From Lactobacillus sp. UCMA15818 (GTDB lineage Bacteria > Bacillota > Bacilli > Lactobacillales > Lactobacillaceae): a DNA stretch of 64,000 bases. The DNA is taken from NCBI RefSeq assembly GCF_030400225.1, contig NZ_VJYB01000001.1:372001-436000 (forward strand). Reading direction: 5' to 3'. Within the stretch, counting starts at the first letter, position 1, and each line of letters starts with the position of its first letter. Of the stretch, positions 17,173-26,943 are shown piece after piece. The position numbers and the translations under genes are program-made. The notes under the pieces were generated by a model. The model was not told the DNA's origin. It worked only from the letters and a program-made list of their open reading frames with translations, and searched no databases.

Positions 17173-19584
17173 AAAAGATGCCGGTGTAATTTCATTCATT
17201 CCAATCATTGGGTCAATCTTCCCACTATTTATTAAATCCGTTGTGAGAATCGGGTCAGCTCTATAATCCTCTTTCTTTTCTGAAATACTATTTATTTTTT
17301 CAGTATCAGCAGCTGGTGGATTAAAAACGGCTGCTAGACGCTGCACAAGTGTTGTTGCTCGATTAACTGCGACTTGCTTGACACTATTCATATATGCAGC
17401 AGGTTCACCTAGCAAAATTAAGAAGTCCCTTGCACGTGTAACTGCAGTATACAAAAGATTACGATTGAGCATTCTGGTATATTGCTGTACCATCGGTAGA
17501 ATTACCATTTTAAATTCACTGCCTTGTGCCTTATGAATTGATATACAGTAAGCTAACCGAATTTTTATCCAATCTTTGCGTTTAAATTCGACTTCATTAT
17601 CGTCAAAATCAATTATCAAAGACTCTTGGTGATCCTTACTTTCCTTACTAGTAACAATTCCTACGATTTCACCAAGATCACCATTAAAGATATTATTTTC
17701 AGGTGAATTCACAAGATGCAAAACCTTATCACCAATTCTAAAATACTGTTTGTTAATCTCAACTTGCTTCTTTCCCTTAAGATGTGGATTCAAGATTTCT
17801 TGCAACATCTCATTTAATTTATCAATTCCAGCGGGCCCACGATACATTGGCGCGAGTACTTGAAAATCACGTATTTTGAATCCTCTTGATCTAGCCTTTT
17901 CCACCACTTGTCGAACAACATTTTCAATCTGATAAGAATTACATTCAATAAATGAACGGTCGCTCTTTCCTTGTTTTATGTCAGCAGGTAAGGTTCCATT
18001 CTTAATGGCATGTGCCAAAGTAATAACAGATGACTCGTTTTCTTGTCGATAGATTGCTTTCAATTCAATCTTAGGTAAATCAGGGCTTGTTAGCAAATCA
18101 GCAAAAACTTGTCCAGGTCCAACCGAGGGTAGCTGATCTTTATCACCAACAAAAATTACTTGCATATTTTTAGGAATAGCATCCATTAAGATATCAAATA
18201 AAGCAGTATCCACCATCGACATTTCATCAACAATCAATAAGCTTCCTTCCAATTGATTATGTTCACTATCATTTTCATCACCGCTGCCTAACCCCAACAA
18301 GCGATGAATTGTACTAGCAGGTAGCCCTGTTGTCTCATTCATTCTCTTAGATGCTCTTCCAGTCGGTGCCGCCAAGAGAATTGGAAATTGTTCGTTTTTG
18401 TATTCATTAATGTCCAAGGAAATATCTTTCAATGCGGCATAAATCGCCACGATACCATTAATGATAGTTGTCTTTCCAGTACCTGGTCCACCTGTCAGTA
18501 GGTAAACCTTAGATTGAAGTGCTTCTTTGATGGCGTTAACTTGATCAATCCCATACTCTATTCCAAGTTGTTCTTCAACTTTTGCTAGTAACTGTTTGAA
18601 CTCACCATCAAAATTACTGCCAATTTTAATTTTTGTTTCCTTAATTTCTTTAATACGTTCAGCAATTCTCCATTCAGACTCGTAATACTTTCTTAAATAG
18701 ATTCTGTTTTCTTCCCCGACTACTACACCATCATTTGCTAATTCCAAAAGCTGATCTGCAAGTAACTCTGGGGGAAGCTCGACTCTGCGGCTATTGCTTA
18801 ACAAAATCATTGTTTCATTAAGTAGCTGCTTTGCATTTGTGTATGTATTACCCTTTTCTTGACAAATATCATATATTCCTTGAAGAAGTCCTGCTTTAAT
18901 TCTTTGTGGAGTATCTGCTGCCAAACCCATTTTTTCAGCAATTTGATCAGCTCGTTTGAATCCGATTCCTGGAATTTCCCGTGCTAATCGATACGGGTCC
19001 TCATGAATAACTTCAACCGTTTTTTCGCGGTAACGGTTATAAATTGACGATGCCATCTGACTTCCAAAACCAAAACCATTGAGTTCAATGATGATTTGCT
19101 GGGTACCATTATTAGTCTTTAAATTCTCAATTAGCGTTTCTTGCTGTTTTTTACTGAGGCCTAGCTTTTTTACCTTCTGTTCATCAGCAATAATCTGTGC
19201 AATTGCATCTAATCCCAAGGTTTCAACAATTCTTGTAGCTGATTTCTCACCAATTCCGTTAAAGGTTTCACTTGACAGATATGTGATTAAGCCCGATCTG
19301 CTAGAAGGCATTTCATTTTGATAATTGAAAACTTGAAATTGTTGTCCGTATCGTGGATGAGTTACTAATTTACCTACAAAACGATATTCAACTCCCTCAT
19401 TAATATCGGCAAAGTTGCCGGTTGCGACAATCTGATTTTCATTCCAATTGAAATTAGTCTGCACAATCTTAACTTGTATTACTTTGAAAAAAGTTTCTGG
19501 ACTCTCAAAGAAAATGGCATTCACACTGCCAACAATATACTTCTCAGTCTCACCATTTGTGTCTAGCAAATCCACTTCACTCAC
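17170..19584 (-). CDS. recD2: RecD2-type ATP-dependent DNA helicase
   Basis: A 5'-3' SF1B helicase found in bacteria without RecBC, involved in replication fork and repair processes. The 804-residue protein has the RecD2 N-terminal extension with helix-hairpin-helix repeats (about 100-220), Walker A GGPGTGKTT (365-373), Walker B VDEMSM, and the C-terminal motif with SIHKAQGSEF. The start is GTG at 19584, ten bases after AAGGAG. It follows the TPR gene by 18 bases, the yrrB-yrrC pair of Bacillus. Its last bases lie in a repeat element. Confidence 0.94.
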   Translation of the reverse strand: MSEVDLLDTNGETEKYIVGSVNAIFFESPETFFKVIQVKIVQTNFNWNENQIVATGNFADINEGVEYRFVGKLVTHPRYGQQFQVFNYQNEMPSSRSGLITYLSSETFNGIGEKSATRIVETLGLDAIAQIIADEQKVKKLGLSKKQQETLIENLKTNNGTQQIIIELNGFGFGSQMASSIYNRYREKTVEVIHEDPYRLAREIPGIGFKRADQIAEKMGLAADTPQRIKAGLLQGIYDICQEKGNTYTNAKQLLNETMILLSNSRRVELPPELLADQLLELANDGVVVGEENRIYLRKYYESEWRIAERIKEIKETKIKIGSNFDGEFKQLLAKVEEQLGIEYGIDQVNAIKEALQSKVYLLTGGPGTGKTTIINGIVAIYAALKDISLDINEYKNEQFPILLAAPTGRASKRMNETTGLPASTIHRLLGLGSGDENDSEHNQLEGSLLIVDEMSMVDTALFDILMDAIPKNMQVIFVGDKDQLPSVGPGQVFADLLTSPDLPKIELKAIYRQENESSVITLAHAIKNGTLPADIKQGKSDRSFIECNSYQIENVVRQVVEKARSRGFKIRDFQVLAPMYRGPAGIDKLNEMLQEILNPHLKGKKQVEINKQYFRIGDKVLHLVNSPENNIFNGDLGEIVGIVTSKESKDHQESLIIDFDDNEVEFKRKDWIKIRLAYCISIHKAQGSEFKMVILPMVQQYTRMLNRNLLYTAVTRARDFLILLGEPAAYMNSVKQVAVNRATTLVQRLAAVFNPPAADTEKINSISEKKEDYRADPILTTDLINSGKIDPMIGMNEITPASF

Positions 19585-19602
19585 CTTACCGTTTCTCCTT
19601 TC

Positions 19603-20268
19603 CTATTTTTTGTGTTTTGCAATTATCGTTTTTTGAATATCTATTATCTGTCCTCTCATTTTGCTAAAAGTTTCATGATCCAATTTTTGCGCTACCTTAA
19701 AATAATTAGCCGCTTGTTCTTCTCCCTCAAGAACTAGTGTAATTATTCCTCTCTGAAAGTTTGCTTCAAAATTATGTGGCTCCTTTGCCAAAATCAAATC
19801 AAAATATTTTCTTGCATTTTTAAAATCACCCAAAGCCAAAAAAATATTAGCAATTAATTGTTTGGCTCCCATATCTTTGCTTCTATCGTCCTCATTTATC
19901 GTGAGAGCAAATGCTAACGATTTCTTATAGTTACCTAAAGCGTATTCACATTGTGCAGTCATTAGGATTGCTTCACCCTTAAGTTCTTGTCCTTTAATCT
20001 TACTAAAATAATTAATTGCTTTTTGGAAGTAATTTGCACTATAAAGAACATTACCTAAGCCATAATTTAACAAATCTAGCTCAGTTTTACCACTAAATAA
20101 TCCCAATGCTTTCAATAATAATTGCTCTGCCTGCTCATAATCTTTGAATTCTGTTAATAATACACCTAACTTATAATAGGCTTTAGCATCATCTGGATTC
20201 TTATCAATCTTCTCAATTGCTCGTTGCACTAACTTTTGTGCCCTGACATTTAGCTGCTCTCTATTCAT
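19603..20268 (-). CDS. TPR repeat protein (YrrB-like)
   Basis: A 221-residue soluble protein made of tetratricopeptide repeats, for example DAKAYYKLGVLLTEFKDYEQ. It is probably a scaffold for protein contacts; partners are unknown. I use the ATG at 20268 after AGGAAGTGG rather than the upstream frame. It precedes recD2 in the same unit. In Bacillus the order trmU-yrrB-yrrC is the same; here a histidine phosphatase gene lies between mnmA and this gene. Confidence 0.85.
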   Translation of the reverse strand: MNREQLNVRAQKLVQRAIEKIDKNPDDAKAYYKLGVLLTEFKDYEQAEQLLLKALGLFSGKTELDLLNYGLGNVLYSANYFQKAINYFSKIKGQELKGEAILMTAQCEYALGNYKKSLAFALTINEDDRSKDMGAKQLIANIFLALGDFKNARKYFDLILAKEPHNFEANFQRGIITLVLEGEEQAANYFKVAQKLDHETFSKMRGQIIDIQKTIIAKHKK

Positions 20269-20291
20269 AAATCCACTTCCTCGTAATATAT

Positions 20292-20328
20292 GGGGCTGGG
20301 TCAAAAGTTAAATTTTGATTCAGTTCCT
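20292..20328. terminator. terminator-like hairpin before palindromic copy C
   Basis: GGGGCTGGGTCAAAA pairs imperfectly with TTTTGATTCAGTTCC. T-runs on either side are poor, so termination of the minus-strand histidine phosphatase gene may be partial. Confidence 0.5.
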
Positions 20329-20347
20329 CTATTTATTCCGTATAAAC

Positions 20348-20444
20348 GTGTTTCATAAGTCAAAACTCTCCGTCTAACTTCGAATTACTCATAGCAAAGC
20401 ATTCGCTATGTTCGTAATTTCGAGTTACCCAACTTATGTCACAC
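20348..20444. repeat. dispersed palindromic element, copy C (full length)
   Basis: A 97-base element starting GTGTTTCATAAGT and ending ACTTATGTCACAC. Inside are arms TTCGAATTAC/GTAATTTCGA and CATAGC/GCTATG around a nine-base loop. Compared with copy D, the stem is kept while the loop differs, as expected for a structure held by pairing. Confidence 0.8.
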
Positions 20445-20457
20445 TTCCTTCCTCGCA

Positions 20458-21111
20458 CTACACTGTATCACTTTGATCAAGCTTCTTATTCAAATAATCT
20501 GTTTTGTTCCATTCTAGACAGTCAAAATTCACTTCATCACTTGTTTCTAGTATTGTTGTACTTGTATTAGATAATCCACCCGCTTTTCGCAGATTTTCAA
20601 GCGAATAGCCTAACAAATGTCTAATTTCTGCACATAGCGCAGCACCATGACTGACAATAATCACATTTCCATTTGGATATTTTTCACAGATTTCTTTGAT
20701 AATTGGTGTCATTCTTGCAAATAATTCTTGAAAACCTTCACCAGAAATTTCTTTTGCATGATATAAATCTGGATGATTTCGAAAAGCATCTAGTTCCTTG
20801 GGGAATTTTTTAGCAACATCCGTAAACAGCATGCCTTCCATTTCTCCAAGATTAAATTCACTTAATCGTGTGTCTTCTTCCACCATTATTTTCTGTGGTA
20901 AAGCCGCCGCTAATTCGGATGCCGTTACAAATGCCCGCTTAATTGGACTACAATATATTTTTTCAAATTGTTTATTTTTGAGATACTTTGCTAACATTTT
21001 TATTTCAGTATGGCTTTCTGGTAGTAGCTCCGAGTCGCCCTTTGCCCCTTGGTACCTACCTTCTAGGTTCCAAATAGTTTTTCCATGCCTGATAAAAAAT
21101 AATTTAGTCAT
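20458..21111 (-). CDS. histidine phosphatase family protein (phosphoglycerate mutase-like)
   Basis: A 217-residue cytoplasmic protein with the catalytic FIRHGKT motif at the N terminus and the second histidine in VSHGAAL near residue 165. Such proteins can be mutases or phosphatases; the substrate cannot be read from the sequence. The ATG at 21111 lies six bases after AGGAGG; a TTG directly on the ribosome site is rejected. It is flanked by hairpins on both sides and sits between mnmA and the TPR gene. Confidence 0.88.
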   Translation of the reverse strand: MTKLFFIRHGKTIWNLEGRYQGAKGDSELLPESHTEIKMLAKYLKNKQFEKIYCSPIKRAFVTASELAAALPQKIMVEEDTRLSEFNLGEMEGMLFTDVAKKFPKELDAFRNHPDLYHAKEISGEGFQELFARMTPIIKEICEKYPNGNVIIVSHGAALCAEIRHLLGYSLENLRKAGGLSNTSTTILETSDEVNFDCLEWNKTDYLNKKLDQSDTV

Positions 21112-21312
21112 GCTCAACCTCCTTTGATGTCACATTCAATTATGCCATTCTTTTGTGTTATTATCATTATTTTTTCAATACTTTGTTTCAATTAACTACG
21201 AAAAAAGTCAGTATAAAGCCGCTAAAATTTGAAGACTGCTAATTATAAACAGCTTGTGTGTATTAAGACAGCGAATTTCGACTGATACACATATTTATCT
21301 GGAATCAATAAT

Positions 21313-21348
21313 GGGGCCAAATCAAAAGTTAACTTTTGATCCAGCCCC
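21313..21348. terminator. palindromic GGGGC hairpin after mnmA
   Basis: ATCAAAAGTTAACTTTTGAT is a perfect palindrome, flanked by GGGG and CCCC, without a clear T-run. It is a member of the hairpin family seen at 15847, 17072 and 20292. The gap 21112-21429 holds this hairpin and the TGTGTAT/ATACACA inverted repeat near 21257-21291, and no gene. Confidence 0.55.
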
Positions 21349-21429
21349 CGTTATAAAACTATTATTTCATTTTTCAGAGAATCGATTGCCATTTAGCATA
21401 TTTTCAGCTTACCAATTTTATACGCAAAC

Positions 21430-22575
<1,146 letters not shown>

Positions 22576-22670
22576 TCAATATAGATTCTGAATCTCTACG
22601 AGTTGAAGGTCGTATTATTTCAGTAAACCTAATTATATCTAGTTCATTAACTTTTGACAAGTCAACCTAA

Positions 22671-23012
22671 TTATTTTTCGATTAAGACAGCACGCTCTTT
22701 TAGATTATCAATTACAAAATTAAGTTGTTCTATATGCTTTTCAACATCTGATCCCTTAGAAATATTAATTTCTTTCAGCCCATTTGCACTGGTTACACCT
22801 ATTTTGAAAGTCTGCAAATCACTACTAATCGTAACTTTTAATTTTATGCTTGCATTATATGGAGATGTTGGATCAAGCGGGCGTTCAAGTATGAATTTTC
22901 CCCCTTTACTTTCTAAAAAACCTACATCCCGCAAGGTATATTTCTTAATTTCTGTGCTTAATGCAAATACGCGATTATCACCCAGAATTTTAGCTTCTTT
23001 AGTATATGCCAT
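22671..23012 (-). CDS. DUF1831 family protein
   Basis: A 113-residue soluble protein of the DUF1831 family, common in lactobacilli next to cysteine desulfurase. The ATG at 23012 overlaps the iscS stop (TGATG) and follows AGGGGG by eight bases, so expression is coupled to iscS. The position suggests a helper in sulfur transfer to MnmA, but no function is shown. Confidence 0.8.
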   Translation of the reverse strand: MAYTKEAKILGDNRVFALSTEIKKYTLRDVGFLESKGGKFILERPLDPTSPYNASIKLKVTISSDLQTFKIGVTSANGLKEINISKGSDVEKHIEQLNFVIDNLKERAVLIEK

Positions 23013-24169
23013 CAACTGTTCCCCCTACTCTTTTTGATAATTTTAGTTAATTGTGCAATTAAGTAATCAATATCCTCCACTGTATTCTCCACTCCAAAAC
23101 TAAATCTTAGAGATTCTTCGATTCGTGGGCTGTTTGCACCATACATTGCCGTTAAAACATGCGATGGTTCAACACTGCCAGCTGTACAAGCTGATCCTGC
23201 AGAAGCTGAAATACCATTTAGATCCAAATTGGTTAGTAATGCATCCCTTTTACATCCCTTAAACCATATATTAATTACATGCTGTAAATTATTTTTTATA
23301 ATCTCGCCATTAACTTCAAATTCAATTCCAGCCATTTGCAATCCCTTGACTATTTGCTGCTTGAATTCATAATACTTCTTTTGCCGTATTTTTTTTTCGT
23401 CTACATTGACTAATTCAACAGCCTTGGCAAAACCAGCAATTGCTGGAATATTCTCGGTACCCGCACGTCTTTTTAATTCCTGATCGCCACCTTTCAACAA
23501 TGAAGGAATCTTAACTTTTTCAGAACGATAGAGAAATCCTAAAAATTTTGGCCCGTTAAGTTTATGTGCTGAAGTTGACAACAAATCAATCTTATCTGCT
23601 TGAACATCGAGATCAATCAATCCATACGCTTGAACTGCATCTGTATGAAACCATGCAGTAGTCTGCTCAACTAATTCTCCAATTTCATGGATTGGCATAC
23701 GACTACCAACTTCATTATTTCCAGTCATAACTGATACTAAAATCGTATCTGGTCTAAGCGCATTCTTTAAATCCGTCAGCCTGATCAGCCCACGCTGGTC
23801 GACTGGCAAGTAAGTAACTTCGAACCCAAGTGACTCAAGGTATTTCATTGATTTTAAAACTGCTTCATGTTCAATCGCTGTTGTGACCAGGTGCTTTCCT
23901 TCAGATTGTCTAGCCAAAGCTGTCTCGATAATTGCAGTATTGTCACTCTCAGTACCGCCACTTGTAAAAACAATTTCATCATCTTTTTTCGCATTAATCG
24001 ACCGAGCAATCAGGTGTCTACTATCATCCAAAATGGCCCGTGCTTGCCTTCCATGAAAATGAGTACTTGAAGCATTCCCAAAGACATTACTCATGGTTTC
24101 AGTCATTGTTTTGATAACTGGTGCAACCATTGGCGTTGTAGCTGCATTATCTAAATAAATATGTCTCAC
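23012..24169 (-). CDS. iscS: cysteine desulfurase (IscS/NifS family)
   Basis: Takes sulfur from cysteine using pyridoxal phosphate. The 385-residue protein has the PLP lysine in STSAHKLNGPK (Lys203) and the persulfide cysteine in SAGSACTAGS (Cys328). No iron-sulfur scaffold genes are beside it; the neighbours are DUF1831 and mnmA, so it probably serves tRNA thiolation as YrvO does in Bacillus. The start is GTG at 24169, nine bases after GGAG, 11 bases beyond the mtnN stop. Confidence 0.94.
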   Translation of the reverse strand: MRHIYLDNAATTPMVAPVIKTMTETMSNVFGNASSTHFHGRQARAILDDSRHLIARSINAKKDDEIVFTSGGTESDNTAIIETALARQSEGKHLVTTAIEHEAVLKSMKYLESLGFEVTYLPVDQRGLIRLTDLKNALRPDTILVSVMTGNNEVGSRMPIHEIGELVEQTTAWFHTDAVQAYGLIDLDVQADKIDLLSTSAHKLNGPKFLGFLYRSEKVKIPSLLKGGDQELKRRAGTENIPAIAGFAKAVELVNVDEKKIRQKKYYEFKQQIVKGLQMAGIEFEVNGEIIKNNLQHVINIWFKGCKRDALLTNLDLNGISASAGSACTAGSVEPSHVLTAMYGANSPRIEESLRFSFGVENTVEDIDYLIAQLTKIIKKSRGNS

Positions 24170-24180
24170 TCTTATCGCTC

Positions 24181-24867
24181 CTATTTTACTAAAACATTTA
24201 GAATCATTTGCGCAGATTTCTTACCAGCCTCAATGATAAATTCGTCAAATGAAGTTTCTGCTTCTTCATTGCCTGTATCCGACATTGCACGAACAATTGC
24301 GAAAGGAACTTTAAATTGAGCTGCAACTTGAGCAACTGCTGCGCCTTCCATCTCACAACATAAAACATCAGGATAAATATCCTTAATTGCTTTTATTTTG
24401 TCAGAAGATGCAACGAACTGATCACCGGTTACAATCAGCCCCATTTCAACATGCTGTCGATTTTGTTCAGCTGCTTCCTTCAATGTTTCAACGAGGTGTG
24501 AATCAGCTTCAAATTTTTGTGGCTGTTGTGGTAACTGACCTGGAAGATAACCAAATACAGTAGCATCAACATCATGATATGCCGCAGCCGTAGATAAAAC
24601 AACATCGCCAACATGCAATCCTTGCCCGATTCCTCCTGCCGAACCAGAGTTTATAATGACCTCTGCTTTGAATTGTGCAATTAACAAGCCCGTAGTCATT
24701 CCAGCTTGAACCTTGCCAATTCCAGATTGAACAAGAACGACTTCGTTTTCATTAATTGTTCCTTCAAAAAAAGTAATTCCGGCTATCTCAGTTCGTTTTG
24801 CTGCTTTTAGTTCTAATTTCAGCGCCTTTATTTCTTCATCCATTGCACATAAAATTCCGTATCTCAT
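24181..24867 (-). CDS. mtnN: 5'-methylthioadenosine/S-adenosylhomocysteine nucleosidase
   Basis: Cleaves adenine from methylthioadenosine and S-adenosylhomocysteine, recycling the by-products of SAM use. The 228-residue protein begins with MRYGILCAMDEEI and has the GSAGGIG phosphorylase-fold loop, the CCEMEGAAVAQV substrate-binding segment and a catalytic aspartate in MSDTG. The ATG at 24867 is preferred over a TTG two codons upstream. It lies between the small membrane protein gene and iscS. Confidence 0.94.
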   Translation of the reverse strand: MRYGILCAMDEEIKALKLELKAAKRTEIAGITFFEGTINENEVVLVQSGIGKVQAGMTTGLLIAQFKAEVIINSGSAGGIGQGLHVGDVVLSTAAAYHDVDATVFGYLPGQLPQQPQKFEADSHLVETLKEAAEQNRQHVEMGLIVTGDQFVASSDKIKAIKDIYPDVLCCEMEGAAVAQVAAQFKVPFAIVRAMSDTGNEEAETSFDEFIIEAGKKSAQMILNVLVK

Positions 24868-24890
24868 TTTCAACTACCCTTCCTCACATT

Positions 24891-25151
24891 TTAAAAGTTT
24901 ACAAATACCATAAAACAGTAAACGCAAATAATTGCCATAAATAAACCAGCAATTACCCAATTTAATTTTCTAGCCAATTTTCTTTTTTTCTCATCGTTAA
25001 TTTCATTTTTTTCATCCTGTCTCTGCTGTGAGCGACTTACAGTTTCTTCAGGTATTTCTTGTGCATTTTCTTTCTTCCTTGTTGTTTCTTGTATATCAAG
25101 AGATTGTGAATGACGCCCAACTTTGCCGAAAATCTTATCTTTTAATCCCAA
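24891..25151 (-). CDS. small membrane protein of unknown function
   Basis: 86 residues: a charged, polar N-terminal part of about 60 residues and one C-terminal membrane helix ending in MVFVNF. I do not recognise a named family. It starts with TTG eight bases after AAGGAG, one base past the Nudix gene stop, so it belongs to the dapF-nudF-mtnN run. The tail-anchored layout would place the polar part in the cytoplasm. Confidence 0.75.
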   Translation of the reverse strand: MGLKDKIFGKVGRHSQSLDIQETTRKKENAQEIPEETVSRSQQRQDEKNEINDEKKRKLARKLNWVIAGLFMAIICVYCFMVFVNF

Positions 25152-25152
25152 A

Positions 25153-25704
25153 TTAACTTCTCCTTAATTCAAGCAACTCCCACTTCCAGACAGCCATAAT
25201 TGTCTTGCTATCACAAATTAAACCCGCATTAATCTTTTCTTTTGCTTCCGCTAGCGTCAATTCTACAGTATTCAGGAATTCATCTGCATCTTGTGGTAAT
25301 TTTTTAGACACGGGCTGTAAGTCGTGAGCAAAATACATTAACATTCTTTCATCTGCAAAGCCTGGTGATGTATAAAAATCCGCAAGTAACTCCAAACTCT
25401 CAGATTGCAATCTGACTTCTTCATTAAGTTCACGAATCGCTGTCTTTTTAGGATCCGTTTCATTTGCCTCTATCTTACCTGCAGGAATTTCCAAAGTAAC
25501 ACGCTGCATAGGTTCACGCCATTGCTCAACAAATATCATTTTATTTTCTGCGGTTAGACAAATGATAGCTACGGCTCCATGATGTCGCACGATTTCTCTT
25601 CTAGCTTGTTCGCCGTTTGGCAACTTAACTTCTTCCTCTTCAACCCGGATAACTTTCCCTCGATATACCTCTTTAGAACTAATTACCTCTTCTTCGTATT
25701 TCAT
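25153..25704 (-). CDS. Nudix hydrolase, ADP-ribose pyrophosphatase type
   Basis: A 183-residue protein that probably splits ADP-ribose or a related nucleotide sugar. The Nudix box runs from GKIEANE to RELNEEV. It is unusual: one extra residue lies between the first glutamate and REL, and the usual glycine after the EE pair is replaced (EEVRL). The overall fold pattern, including EQWREPM and the downstream LLADFYTSPGFADERM, is that of NudF. It starts one base after the dapF stop. Confidence 0.85.
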   Translation of the reverse strand: MKYEEEVISSKEVYRGKVIRVEEEEVKLPNGEQARREIVRHHGAVAIICLTAENKMIFVEQWREPMQRVTLEIPAGKIEANETDPKKTAIRELNEEVRLQSESLELLADFYTSPGFADERMLMYFAHDLQPVSKKLPQDADEFLNTVELTLAEAKEKINAGLICDSKTIMAVWKWELLELRRS

Positions 25705-25705
25705 A

Positions 25706-26683
25706 TTATAAACTCCCTACAAAATCTTCATATGCTGTTTGCTCAGTTGTTGCTGACCACTTAACAGCAGTAAAATCACCTCTGAGTGCTTGTTCTTGTG
25801 ATAATTCAACTTCCGCAACAAATGTTGCATTCCCAATTAAAGACATCCAGTATGAACCATCTTCTCTTTGATGAACCTTTGTATTGACCATTCCGCCTGG
25901 ATTATGCACCGTTATTAAATCTTCCAAGCTTGTGTGTGCTGGATAAAGCAATGAATATATCAATGACGAGGCTGACATTGCAGTCCCGCAAGCATTTGTG
26001 AAACCCACGCCTCTTTCAAATGTTCTGACAAAAATATTATTATCTGCAAATACTTCGACAAAGCTAACATTAACACCATCAGGGAAGACAGGATTCTTGC
26101 CATTGTTCAAATAAGCTGCAATTCTTTCTAATTCAGGTCCCAGCAATTCTTCATGATTGACAAAAGTAATTAGATGCGGATTAGGTACGGCTACCGCTGA
26201 AAATTTCAAAGTTTTAGATAACTCTGGAACTATTTCATTAAATAATCTTTCTTTACCAACAATATGCATTTTTAAATCACTAGCAGCAAAACTGACTGGT
26301 GATATTTCTGCATCAAATGCAGTCACATTTGGTGCAAAGTCCTTTGCTTTTTTTACTTCAAGATCTGCATACATTGTCTCAATCTTAAAATCGGTTAAAT
26401 TATTTTGTTCACTCAAATATCGTGCAACTGTCCGAATTCCATTTCCACACATACTTGCTTCACTGCCATCAGCGTTAATAACCCTCATTTTACCAACTAC
26501 AGAATTATCATGTCCACTCGTCACATATAGTATTCCATCGGACCCACCATGCAACCCTGTCTTACGATCACATATCTGTCTAGACAGCCCTCTTAATTCT
26601 TCCTCAGATAATTTCTTATCTACCTGTTTTTCATCCAAAATAAAAAAATCATTTCCTGAACCGTGAACTTTAATCATCTTCAT
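25706..26683 (-). CDS. dapF: diaminopimelate epimerase
   Basis: Turns LL- into meso-diaminopimelate for peptidoglycan and lysine. The 325-residue protein has both catalytic cysteines, Cys79 in ASMCGNGIR and Cys232 in TNACGTAMS. It is longer than the usual 275 or so residues; the extra length is at the C terminus (about 280-325), as I recall for lactobacilli. GGAGG lies eight bases before the ATG. It agrees with the DNPR motif of MurE and the aspartokinase in this window. Confidence 0.94.
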   Translation of the reverse strand: MKMIKVHGSGNDFFILDEKQVDKKLSEEELRGLSRQICDRKTGLHGGSDGILYVTSGHDNSVVGKMRVINADGSEASMCGNGIRTVARYLSEQNNLTDFKIETMYADLEVKKAKDFAPNVTAFDAEISPVSFAASDLKMHIVGKERLFNEIVPELSKTLKFSAVAVPNPHLITFVNHEELLGPELERIAAYLNNGKNPVFPDGVNVSFVEVFADNNIFVRTFERGVGFTNACGTAMSASSLIYSLLYPAHTSLEDLITVHNPGGMVNTKVHQREDGSYWMSLIGNATFVAEVELSQEQALRGDFTAVKWSATTEQTAYEDFVGSL

Positions 26684-26822
26684 CAGAATGACCTCCTACT
26701 GATTTAACAATATCTTACAACTATAATAGCAGAAATTAACCACTTTAGTCTTCTATCCCGTAATTATTCAACTATTATTTATTTTTTTCAAAAATTTACT
26801 TTCTTATAATCAAGCAGTACTC

Positions 26823-26857
26823 AAAAAACCAGGTCAAAATTATTTTTTTGCCTGGTC
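26823..26857 (-). terminator. ileS terminator
   Basis: ACCAGG/CCTGGT stem with an A/T-rich loop; on the minus strand it runs into TTTTTT. The gap 26684-26943 holds this hairpin and a weak trace of the palindromic element near 26878-26918. Confidence 0.75.
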
Positions 26858-26943
26858 TTTTCATAGGTTGCAGATAAATATTCTAGAAATCAAATTTCGA
26901 CAAACTTATTTCAACCTCTTACTTATTAACAACAAATTACTGC

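Noticed and set aside
26157-26666. Long plus-strand open frame (169 codons) opposite dapF
   Set aside because: It lies fully within dapF, has no ribosome site, and dapF has complete motifs in its own frame.
26878-26918. A further copy of the palindromic element after ileS
   Set aside because: Only short pieces resembling both ends remain; the match is too weak to list as a feature.
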